From: an uncultured Candidatus Saccharibacteria bacterium
Lineage (GTDB): Bacteria > Patescibacteriota > Saccharimonadia > Saccharimonadales > Saccharimonadaceae
Direction: 5' to 3'
Length of the DNA stretch: 6,294 nt
Assembly (NCBI GenBank): GCA_946185175.1
Contig: CAMHIH010000041.1
Span: 1-6,294, forward strand
The notes under the pieces are model-generated. The model was given only the letters and a program-made list of their open reading frames with translations. It was not told the origin of the DNA and searched no databases. Each line of letters begins with the position of its first letter. Position 1 is the stretch's first letter. Position numbers and translations under genes: made by a program. Of this stretch, positions 1 through 5,166 are shown piece after piece.

Positions 1-881
1 ACTTCGACCTCGCAATTATTAATTTTGAAGCTTTCGCCGCGGCCAAAGGCAGAAGAAATTTCGGCTAAATCTTCGACAAATTCGGCAGGGTCGACGTCGT
101 CCATGATGATACTACATAACGCTAGCGCGCTAGCGGCGTTATAGGCGTTGTATATGCCTTTTAGGGTTAGTTCGCAACTGTAGTTTTTGTGATTGATTTG
201 ATAGCTAGCTTTTTGGCCTTTAAGCTTTTCGAGCGTGACGCGAGCTGGTAATTTTGATGCACTGACTTTGTCCGATTCGAGCAGATTGTCGTCGGAAGGA
301 AATTCTTTGATTAATTCGTTTGAGAGACCAAAGTAGAAAGGATGTGCGGTCTGTATTTTGCTGACGCGTGGATCTTCGCGATTGAGAATGGCGGCTTTGC
401 GTGTATGGGCGGCGAGTTTTTGTAATAATTCGGCCGTATGGTCAATCTCGCCGAAGCGGTCGAGCTGATCACGCTGAACGTTCAGGATTAATGAATAATC
501 TACGTCGCAAACCTCGCAGAATTTAACGGCATGCGCTTCGTCAAGTTCAAGAACGGCGATATCGTAGTCGAATTTGCCGCTGAGCTTAATGTCGGCGAGG
601 ATTTCTGAAATGACGCCGCGTACGAAATTGCTGCCAGTTTTGTTCGTGAAGACTTTGAGGCCTTGTTTGGCAAGTAATTCACTGACGATTTTTGTTGTGG
701 TGGTCTTACCGTTGGTGCCAGACACGACGACGACACCCATCGGTAATTTTGCTAGCGTATGCTTGATGAAATTTGGATTCGTGCGCTCGACAACGAGGCC
801 TGGCAAGGCGGAACCGCCGTTACCGCGTAGGCGAGTAACTTTTTGGACGGTCTTACCGAGCAAGATGCTTAATTTTTCCAT
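1..881 (-). CDS. murT: MurT-like Mur ligase (lipid II isoglutaminyl synthase subunit), 3' end beyond window
   Basis: MurT pairs with the glutaminase GatD to amidate the D-glutamate of lipid II, an ATP-dependent cytoplasmic step of peptidoglycan synthesis. The 293 codons in the window are open to the left edge. Visible are the family N-terminus with GGSALPGLV (22-30), the P-loop SGTNGKTTT (54-62), LELDEA (111-116), the diagnostic NVQRDQLDRFGE (134-145), LNREDPR (166-172), NAYNAASALA (245-254) and AFGRGE (278-283). The middle domain between about 170 and 245 has no Cys4 zinc ribbon, unlike well-studied MurT proteins. The start at 881 overlaps the permease stop by 13 bases. An AGGAG lies at 895-899, rather far upstream, so translation may be coupled to the permease. 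gatD would be expected to the left but is out of view. MurT is favoured over MurC/D/E/F by the RDQLDRFGE and AFGRGE motifs. Confidence 0.88.
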   Translation of the reverse strand, partial: MEKLSILLGKTVQKVTRLRGNGGSALPGLVVERTNPNFIKHTLAKLPMGVVVVSGTNGKTTTTKIVSELLAKQGLKVFTNKTGSNFVRGVISEILADIKLSGKFDYDIAVLELDEAHAVKFCEVCDVDYSLILNVQRDQLDRFGEIDHTAELLQKLAAHTRKAAILNREDPRVSKIQTAHPFYFGLSNELIKEFPSDDNLLESDKVSASKLPARVTLEKLKGQKASYQINHKNYSCELTLKGIYNAYNAASALALCSIIMDDVDPAEFVEDLAEISSAFGRGESFKINNCEVE

Positions 882-2119
882 TCTTTTCGCGGTGCTCCTA
901 GTAGCTTTTTAAAGTTGATTTTTGCAGTGAAACTGATGGCATTGCGGCAGAAGATATATGCGGCAAGACGCAGGACAAGAATTGCAACAATGAAGACTTC
1001 GGCGATGCCGACTATCATTTCCCATGTCGCTAAGTTGCCGAAAATATTGCGCAACATCAAGGCGATTGGAGCTGACGGCGGGAAGTACGTCAATACGTAG
1101 CCGAGCGTGGTTGGCGTTTCTGCGCTGAATGCATTTAAGAAGATGATTGGCAGAATTGTGAGGATCATTAAGACGCTAGCGTAGGAATTGGCGTCGCGTG
1201 CGGTTGATGAGATAGTACCGACTAGCATACTAAAGGCTGTGAACATGAAATATGAGCATAGCAATAAAGCTAAGCTGATGGTGACGCTTGCAGCATCGAG
1301 TGTAATTTCAAGGTCTGGTAATAGATTGTAGTTGTCGGCGATGCGGTAGACTACGAATGCCGGAATGAGGATGACGGCGATTTGAATAATGCCAAGAATC
1401 ATCAAAGAAATTGTTTTGCCAATAATGAGATTGATTGGCTTAATGCTAGTGAGCAACAATTCACTAATGCGGTTTTCTTTTTCTTCGGTCATTGCGACAG
1501 TGAGGCGATTGCCGAGTAAGACGAGAATAATATAAAACAGAACAATGGCAGCGATTGGGGCTATCATGCGCGAGACCGTTTCATTCATGTCAACAACATG
1601 ATTATCATCTTGATCGTAGTTGGTGGTCTCAAAGTTAATTGAGCCAGCGATGATAACGTAGTTGATTGGCTCTACTCTACTTTGTGCCTCGGCTGTCAAT
1701 AATACGGTGATTGGTGTTGAGTAATTATCGAATAGGCCGGCTTCGCCGTTTTTGACGTGGATTTCTACGGTTGGTTGTTCGGCGAAATTTTCGGCGACGT
1801 AGTAGAAGACGTCGAGCTGGTCGTTTTCGATGGCGTTGAGACCATCATCGCGTGTGGCGATTTTTTCGACCTTCTGCTCTTCTTCGTTGGCATTAATGAA
1901 GCTATATTGCCTGACATATTCAGCCTCATCACAGAGGCCAAGCCGTAGCGTCGTAGTATCAGATCCGGATGTAAGATCTTCGCCAGCGTTGTAGCTCGTA
2001 AAAGCCACAATCATTACATAGGCCACCAAGATAATTGGCACCATAAAAGCTGCTAACCAAAAACTGGGCTTTTTGAGATTACGTACCAGCTCAAAGCGTA
2101 CTACCTGGAAAGTCTTCAT
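869..2119 (-). CDS. ABC-2 type exporter permease, NatB/YhaP-like
   Basis: This is the 416-residue membrane subunit of an ABC exporter working with the ATPase encoded just upstream. One N-terminal transmembrane helix (about 20-41) is followed by a large outside domain (about 42-183), then about five further helices (about 186-203, 230-257, 277-301, 314-331, 366-392) and a basic cytoplasmic tail. The segment EEKENRISELLLTSIKP (212-228) after the second helix is characteristic of the NatB/YhaP family, known for sodium export or of unknown substrate; the substrate cannot be read here. The start at 2119 is fixed by an excellent AAAGGAGGA (2127-2135) seven bases upstream. The ATPase stop codon directly abuts this ATG. 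The 3' end overlaps the MurT start by 13 bases. The length is normal for the family. Confidence 0.9.
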   Translation of the reverse strand: MKTFQVVRFELVRNLKKPSFWLAAFMVPIILVAYVMIVAFTSYNAGEDLTSGSDTTTLRLGLCDEAEYVRQYSFINANEEEQKVEKIATRDDGLNAIENDQLDVFYYVAENFAEQPTVEIHVKNGEAGLFDNYSTPITVLLTAEAQSRVEPINYVIIAGSINFETTNYDQDDNHVVDMNETVSRMIAPIAAIVLFYIILVLLGNRLTVAMTEEKENRISELLLTSIKPINLIIGKTISLMILGIIQIAVILIPAFVVYRIADNYNLLPDLEITLDAASVTISLALLLCSYFMFTAFSMLVGTISSTARDANSYASVLMILTILPIIFLNAFSAETPTTLGYVLTYFPPSAPIALMLRNIFGNLATWEMIVGIAEVFIVAILVLRLAAYIFCRNAISFTAKINFKKLLGAPRKEWKN

Positions 2120-2842
2120 TTAGTTATCCTCCTTTGCGCCGTAAATATCGACGAAAATTTGATCGATGGAGCGGCGATGGAACTTGTTGCGGACTTCGTT
2201 CAGGGTGCCATAGGCTTTAGCGGTGCCGTCCTTGAGTAGTAGAATGCGATCGCAGAAGCGTTCAACTTCGTCCATGTAATGAGTGATTAAGATGATCGTG
2301 CAGCCTTTGGCGTGTAATTCTTCGATGATGTCCATGAGGAGGCGCCGGTTGACTGGGTCGAAGCCCTTGGTGGGTTCGTCTAGGATGAGGATGTCTGGAT
2401 CGCCCATAATTGTAATGCCAAGCTGGACTTTTTGCTGCATACCCTGCGAAAGTTTTTCGATTTTGGTTTTGGCGTGATCAGTGAGTCCAACGCGTTCGAG
2501 ATAGGCTAGGCTCCAGGCTTTTGGATTTTTAACGCCACGTAGCCGCGCGAAATAGGTCATAGTGTCAATGACGGACTCTTTTTTGTAGAGGCCACGCTCT
2601 TCTGGAAGGTAGCCAACCTTTATATCGGAACTTTGGTCGAATGGTTTGCCGTCGATAAGAAGCTTGCCACTGTCGGCGCGATAAAGACCTAACAATGTGC
2701 GAATTGTTGTAGTCTTGCCGCAGCCGTTGCTACCGAGAAGGCCGAAGATTTCGCCTTTTTTGATCGAAAAAGACAGGTTTTTAATAACGGTTTTGCCGGT
2801 AAAAGAGATTTTGAAATTTTTGACTTCAATGAGGTCTGCCAT
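2120..2842 (-). CDS. ABC transporter ATP-binding subunit, NatA/YhaQ-like
   Basis: This 240-residue nucleotide-binding subunit powers the adjacent ABC-2 permease. All hallmark motifs are present: Walker A GSNGCGKT (37-44), the Q-loop region GYLPEERGLY (77-86) with Glu in place of Gln as is usual in the NatA group, the signature LSQGM (131-135), Walker B ILILDEP (151-157), a D-loop GFDP (160-163) and the switch His188 in ITHYMDE. It is the first gene of the minus-strand operon ATPase-permease-MurT. No Shine-Dalgarno sequence precedes its ATG. Instead a TAAAAT box ends six bases upstream, pointing to a leaderless transcript. The 3' codons for KED also supply the permease ribosome binding site, so the two subunits are probably made in a coupled way. 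Confidence 0.93.
   Translation of the reverse strand: MADLIEVKNFKISFTGKTVIKNLSFSIKKGEIFGLLGSNGCGKTTTIRTLLGLYRADSGKLLIDGKPFDQSSDIKVGYLPEERGLYKKESVIDTMTYFARLRGVKNPKAWSLAYLERVGLTDHAKTKIEKLSQGMQQKVQLGITIMGDPDILILDEPTKGFDPVNRRLLMDIIEELHAKGCTIILITHYMDEVERFCDRILLLKDGTAKAYGTLNEVRNKFHRRSIDQIFVDIYGAKEDN
2127..2135 (-). promoter_or_regulatory. Strong ribosome binding site of the permease, inside the ATPase 3' end
   Basis: The minus strand reads AAAGGAGGA, seven bases before the permease ATG at 2119. It lies within the last codons of the ATPase gene. It is the strongest Shine-Dalgarno match in the window and fixes the permease start. Confidence 0.8.
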
Positions 2843-2848
2843 AGGGAT

Positions 2849-2854
2849 ATTTTA
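2849..2854 (-). promoter_or_regulatory. -10 box of the ABC/MurT operon, leaderless geometry
   Basis: TAAAAT on the minus strand is separated from the ATPase ATG by exactly six bases (ATCCCT), so transcription would begin at or next to the start codon. A second TAAAAT lies eight bases further upstream (2857-2862). No good -35 is visible. There is no Shine-Dalgarno sequence, which fits leaderless translation. The same spacing is found for two other genes in the window. Confidence 0.55.
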
Positions 2855-2937
2855 GCATTTTAGATGGTATGTTTGTAGTGGTGAGAACAATACGAAAAAC
2901 TTTGTGCTTATGCTTTTAATAGCTAGCGATGGTCCGA

Positions 2938-2943
2938 TAAACT
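2938..2943 (+). promoter_or_regulatory. -10 box of the cutinase-like gene, leaderless geometry
   Basis: TAAACT on the plus strand is followed by six bases (CGTTGT) and then the ATG at 2950. The geometry matches that of the other two leaderless candidates and supports 2950 as the original start of the cutinase-like gene. The -35 region is weak. This promoter and the ABC operon promoter diverge from the 107-base gap 2843-2949. Confidence 0.4.
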
Positions 2944-3126
2944 CGTTGTATGAAAAAGTGGTGAATTATGGTTTTACTCGTTTTATGCGTTGCGCCGTCG
3001 GCCTTTGCGTCGACCGAAAGTAGCCCGATTACGGTGCATGATTGTGTCGATATCGAATTTGTGTTTGCGCGTGGCTCGGGCCAGGCCGTAAATGAGGGCG
3101 CGGAATGAAAAGAGTTTAATCAGCGA

Positions 3127-3690
3127 ATGCGTGCCGTTGCTGTGCGGCGGGGTTATAGTTATCGCACGATTGATTTACGCTATCGAGCGGTTTCGGTGGC
3201 GAATTTTCAGACGATGTTTGGCGCCTATATTTCGGCGGGCAAATATTACGAATTCGGCGCTAGCGTAAATGACGGCGTTCGTTTACTACGAAATTATTAT
3301 TCTGACGTAATGGCGCAGTGTTCGCAAACGAAATGGGTATTGGCCGGATATTCGCAAGGCGCAATGGTGGTCGCCGAAGCGGCAAAGAGTTTCGTCGCGA
3401 ATGACGTGGTATATATTGGATTGTTTGGCGATCCGCAACTGAGCTTGCCGGAGGGAAAAGGTCTATGGCCGGACGCTTGTCGGGGTCGGAATTTATCGGA
3501 GTACCGCGTCTATGTACCAACTTGCCAGACTGATAATGGCATTTTAAAGGAGCGTAATCCGTATCAATATGGTGAGCTGCGCGGTAAATATGGCCTCTGG
3601 TGCGCAAAAGATGACTACATTTGCGGCAGTTCCAAAAATCCACTCCGAACAAATGGGCACTATACTTACGCAGATATTGGCATCGCCTGA
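3127..3690 (+). CDS. Open segment carrying most of the cutinase domain (fragment of the 2950-4500 frame)
   Basis: This 187-codon segment is what a standard-code gene finder would call. It contains the nucleophile elbow GYSQG, the WCAKDDYIC loop with the catalytic Asp, and the GHYTY His. It lacks the signal peptide and the FARGSG oxyanion strand, which lie upstream of the TGA at 3106 in the same frame. The ATG at 3127 has no convincing ribosome binding site and falls mid-domain. I consider it a piece of the larger gene rather than an independent protein. Confidence 0.5.
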   Translation: MRAVAVRRGYSYRTIDLRYRAVSVANFQTMFGAYISAGKYYEFGASVNDGVRLLRNYYSDVMAQCSQTKWVLAGYSQGAMVVAEAAKSFVANDVVYIGLFGDPQLSLPEGKGLWPDACRGRNLSEYRVYVPTCQTDNGILKERNPYQYGELRGKYGLWCAKDDYICGSSKNPLRTNGHYTYADIGIA

Positions 3691-4500
3691 ATGGGCGAAA
3701 TTATAGCGTTACGTTTGCCGCAAAAAACATTGGCGAGACGTAATATTAGTTTGGCGAGCGACTCGGCGACCGTCTATGCTATTTTGCCGATGACGGATTA
3801 TTATGTAGCCGCGGAAGAAAGTGTGAAGTTTGATGCAGGTAGTAGTTTTAGTTTGGGAAGCGAGATTGTGAGTTATGAGTGGAATCTTGGTGCGGGTTGG
3901 ATTACTGGTAGCTCTTCGTTGGAGTATAGCTTTTCGAAGAATAGCGAAATTCAGGTGCGAGTTACGGACGTATCTGGGGCATCGGCAATTGCTAGAGCTA
4001 ATGTCTGGATTGGTCCGCCAACGAACAATGTACTGCCGGCGCCAGATGTGGCCGTCGTTAAAGATAAGGCCAATATTAGCTATTTATCGATTAATAATGT
4101 TCCGGATGGGGCGCAGTATATTCTGGTGCGTTTGAATGGTTTTGATTTGGGTTACGCAGAGGTTGGTGATAGAGTACGAATTGGTGAGCTAAAATACAGC
4201 GATGACGAATTGTTGTCTTTTGCGTATATGGACGAAGAATACAATATTGGCGAATCGTCTTCGATGCCATCGAGCGAGATTGGAGTCGATGAAACGATTG
4301 GCTTTGATATGGGGGATTTCGAGAAGCCGAATGGTGATACTGATCCTGGATATAATGTGGGGCCGGTGGCAACCGGTATACTATTGTCGGATGGCGATTG
4401 TTTAGTGATTGCTGGCGTTGCGATTTTGGTTCTATTGCTATTCTTCATGCACAAAAAAGACGCTCGCCGTAGTGGCAAGCGTCCACGAGAGAGGCCTTAG
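3691..4500 (+). CDS. Open segment with PKD domain and C-terminal membrane anchor (fragment of the 2950-4500 frame)
   Basis: This segment of 269 codons starts at the ATG directly after the TGA at 3688, in the same frame as the cutinase segment. Its first residues (MGEIIALRL) look like the rest of the final cutinase helix. A PKD-type Ig-like fold follows at about 30-108, with SYEWNLG and the VRVTD strand, then a second beta-rich region (117-190), an acidic linker, a hydrophobic helix (236-253) and a tail rich in Lys and Arg. If made alone it would have no signal peptide. Reinitiation at the TGA-ATG junction is possible in principle but no ribosome binding site is seen. Confidence 0.5.
   Translation: MGEIIALRLPQKTLARRNISLASDSATVYAILPMTDYYVAAEESVKFDAGSSFSLGSEIVSYEWNLGAGWITGSSSLEYSFSKNSEIQVRVTDVSGASAIARANVWIGPPTNNVLPAPDVAVVKDKANISYLSINNVPDGAQYILVRLNGFDLGYAEVGDRVRIGELKYSDDELLSFAYMDEEYNIGESSSMPSSEIGVDETIGFDMGDFEKPNGDTDPGYNVGPVATGILLSDGDCLVIAGVAILVLLLFFMHKKDARRSGKRPRERP
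4453..4483 (-). terminator. Rho-independent terminator for the 86-aa gene, inside the opposing reading frame
   Basis: On the minus strand a hairpin (GACGCT with AGCGTC, one mismatch, then GCC with GGC, five-base loop) is followed directly by TTTTTTG. It lies about 19 bases past the stop of the 86-aa gene. The same bases encode the basic tail (KKDARRSGK) of the convergent cutinase-like gene on the plus strand. No T-run follows on the plus strand, so it acts only for the minus strand. Confidence 0.75.
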
Positions 4501-4501
4501 C

Positions 4502-4762
4502 CTAGTTCTCGTAAAGAGTCCAGGCTAGGGATGTTGCGTCGAACTCGAGCTGATAAGTCAGCTTGCCGACCATGCATTGGAAGATGTGCTTGGCGGAATT
4601 GCCAACGAACTTAATGCGTTCGCTGATGGTCTCCGTGATTTCGACCTCTTCCTCTCCCCTTTTGCGAAAATAGAGTGGTTGGCATGGAACTTGACTGTAG
4701 TTGAACAGTGCCATTACCTCCACTTTTTCGCCGGTTTGGACTTGATTGTTAATATTTTTCAT
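4502..4762 (-). CDS. Small conserved-looking protein of unknown function, 86 aa
   Basis: I do not recognise this protein with confidence. It is soluble, with no signal peptide or membrane helix. It has two cysteines (27, 63) and alternating hydrophobic residues suggesting a small all-beta fold: PLYFRKRGEEEVEITE (29-44), ERIKFVG, HIFQCMV, then TYQLEFDATSLAWTLYE near the C-terminus. The pattern of a P-x-F strand, a Tyr-x-Leu strand and a closing Asp...Trp-x-Leu strand loosely resembles small DUF6504-like proteins, but this is a guess. An AAGGAG (4769-4774) lies six bases before the ATG, and a terminator follows the stop, so it is very likely a real gene. It converges with the cutinase-like gene with one base between the stops. 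Its ribosome binding site and ATG are inside a long hairpin, pointing to translational control. Confidence 0.7.
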   Translation of the reverse strand: MKNINNQVQTGEKVEVMALFNYSQVPCQPLYFRKRGEEEVEITETISERIKFVGNSAKHIFQCMVGKLTYQLEFDATSLAWTLYEN

Positions 4763-4803
4763 AAATTACTCCTTAAATGATTAGATTTTTGGAGTCATTT
4801 ATG
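4760..4803 (-). promoter_or_regulatory. Hairpin covering the ribosome binding site and ATG of the 86-aa gene
   Basis: The 13-base arms 4760-4772 and 4791-4803 are inverted copies with one mismatch (CATAAATGACTCC against GGAGTAATTTATG), with an 18-base AT-rich loop. In the transcript this would bury both the GGAG and the AUG of the small gene. As DNA it could also be a repressor operator. The A+U-rich lower stem would melt easily. Confidence 0.55.
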
Positions 4804-4863
4804 TGAGCCATGGTTTTCGGCTCGGTGCCGCCCGTACAATGACGAAATACGAACGACTTGCAT
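4795..4863 (-). CDS. Possible 22-codon leader ORF upstream of the 86-aa gene
   Basis: An ATG at 4863 preceded by GGAG (only three bases away) opens 22 codons beginning MQVVRISSLYG and ending GSHK, then TGA. The stop falls inside the 5' arm of the hairpin that hides the downstream ribosome binding site, as in translational attenuators. If the TGA were read through, the frame would end 11 codons later at a TGA overlapping the next gene's start (ATGA). No codon run hints at a sensed amino acid. It could be chance. Confidence 0.22.
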   Translation of the reverse strand: MQVVRISSLYGRHRAENHGSHK

Positions 4864-4905
4864 ATACTCCGACAATCAGTGACCGAAGTGTGATGTCGTA
4901 CTTTC

Positions 4906-4911
4906 ATTATA
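4906..4911 (-). promoter_or_regulatory. Candidate -10 box for the 86-aa gene
   Basis: A perfect TATAAT on the minus strand lies about 143 bases before the 86-aa start. It would give a leader of roughly 135-140 bases that includes the leader ORF and the hairpin. The -35 region is poor, so this is a moderate call. Confidence 0.4.
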
Positions 4912-4968
4912 GATGAGCCATGACGCTAATGGTAGTCTTGAAATAGTAGATTATTTTCGGCGAAATAG

Positions 4969-5043
4969 CGTGGAAAACCAAAATTACCCTGTGGAAAAGT
5001 TCAAAAATGCCCTGTGGAAAACTTTTGGGATATTTGGTGAAAA
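4969..5043. repeat. Cluster of DnaA-box-like repeats (TTTTCCACA)
   Basis: Two copies of TGTGGAAAA (4990-4998, 5013-5021), each inside CCCTGTGGAAAA, match the relaxed DnaA-box consensus TTWTNCACA on the minus strand. CGTGGAAAA (4969-4977) is one base off and TGGTGAAAA (5035-5043) is a weaker copy. The units are spaced 21, 23 and 22 bases, about two helical turns, all in one orientation. An AT-rich stretch lies at about 5098-5166. It could be a replication origin or another DnaA-binding site. Confidence 0.45.
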
Positions 5044-5049
5044 AAGTCC

Positions 5050-5084
5050 AAAAAACGGAAATGCATCGCTTGGTAGCGATGCAT
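5050..5084 (-). terminator. Hairpin with T-run downstream of the TrmB-like gene
   Basis: A perfect 10-bp stem (ATGCATCGCT with AGCGATGCAT, four-base loop) at 5061-5084 is followed on the minus strand by TTCCG and six Ts. It lies about 82 bases past the TrmB-like stop. The few bases between stem and T-run make it a less classical terminator. Confidence 0.55.
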
Positions 5085-5105
5085 CTGCGTATTGGTTAAC
5101 TCAAT
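5050..5105 (-). ncRNA. Candidate small RNA or attenuated leader between promoter and terminator
   Basis: A promoter-like site (5112-5140) would start transcription near 5105, and the hairpin plus T-run ends it near 5050, giving an RNA of about 55 bases, mostly the perfect hairpin. No similarity to a known RNA family was recognised. Alternatively, RNA that passes the hairpin would form a long leader of the 86-aa gene. Confidence 0.25.
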
Positions 5106-5111
5106 AATTAT

Positions 5112-5140
5112 ATATTAGCACAGATTTGCTTAATAGTCAA
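5112..5140 (-). promoter_or_regulatory. Near-consensus promoter in the gap after the TrmB-like gene
   Basis: On the minus strand, TTGACT (5135-5140) is separated by 17 bases from TAATAT (5112-5117), with an extended TGC directly before the -10. The predicted start near 5105 is outside any gene and about 20 bases before the hairpin at 5061-5084. The segment is AT-rich, so a chance match is possible. Confidence 0.45.
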
Positions 5141-5166
5141 GTATATTTTTGAAAAATAGACAAAAA

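Larger units (their letters stand above)
2950..4500 (+). pseudogene. Secreted, membrane-anchored cutinase-family esterase with PKD domain, interrupted by three in-frame TGA codons
   Basis: Read as one frame it gives 516 codons: a signal peptide (1-20, KK n-region, LLVLC core, AFA before Ser21), a cutinase domain (about 31-260), a PKD domain (about 277-355, with VSYEWNLG and VRVTD), a beta-rich segment (about 364-440), a transmembrane helix (about 483-500) and a basic cytoplasmic tail. Cutinase hallmarks are FARGSG with oxyanion Ser43, Cys32 and Cys124, nucleophile Ser135 in GYSQG, and Cys218-Asp222-Cys225 with the exact spacing of fungal cutinase, then His237. TGA codons fall at codons 5, 53 and 247, each followed by A; Trp (from TGG) or Arg (from CGA) fits each site. 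There is no indel and no internal TAA or TAG over 1.5 kb. The third TGA lies in what should be the last helix of the cutinase domain, so the ATG at 3691 is probably an internal Met. The product would be a surface esterase or lipase; the substrate is unknown. It is either a recent pseudogene or made by UGA readthrough. Confidence 0.75.
4763..5166. other. Non-coding region between the 86-aa gene and the TrmB-like gene
   Basis: About 400 bases without a convincing gene. From left to right it holds the hairpin and possible leader ORF of the small gene, a TATAAT box, a 9-base direct repeat TGAGCCATG (4804-4812 and 4914-4922), the DnaA-box-like cluster, a perfect hairpin with T-run, a near-consensus promoter and an AT-rich stretch. 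A 64-codon frame at 4913-5107 runs over the repeats and is probably chance. Confidence 0.6.

Noticed and set aside
574..912. Long plus-strand ORF antisense to MurT
   Set aside because: It is the opposite strand of a well-supported MurT frame with all family motifs; no start signal or recognisable domain.
2968..2970. ATG just after the first TGA as the true start of the cutinase-like gene
   Set aside because: It would give a signal peptide without positive residues; the ATG at 2950 has the KK n-region and a -10 box at the same six-base spacing as the neighbouring genes. It cannot be excluded as a rescue start.
3260..3652. 130-codon minus-strand ORF antisense to the cutinase domain
   Set aside because: It is a shadow of the cutinase frame, whose catalytic motifs are unmistakable; it has low-complexity, Arg/His/Pro-rich content and no expression signals.
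2962..3690. Selenocysteine at the three TGA codons
   Set aside because: One TGA is in the signal peptide and none matches a catalytic or redox position of the cutinase fold; no obvious selenocysteine insertion hairpin was noticed after them.
2950..4500. UGA = glycine code (as in Gracilibacteria/Absconditabacteria) for the whole window
   Set aside because: MurT, permease, ATPase, TrmB-like, ung and 86-aa frames contain no internal TGA, which is not expected if UGA were a common Gly codon. The three TGAs are confined to one gene.
4819..4832. GGCACCGAGCC hairpin resembling the end of a Cas9 tracrRNA
   Set aside because: The likeness is short and there are no CRISPR repeats or cas genes in the window.
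4913..5107. 64-codon plus-strand ORF in the intergenic region
   Set aside because: It has no ribosome binding site or protein-like pattern. Its sequence simply runs through the TGTGGAAAA repeats and the perfect hairpin.
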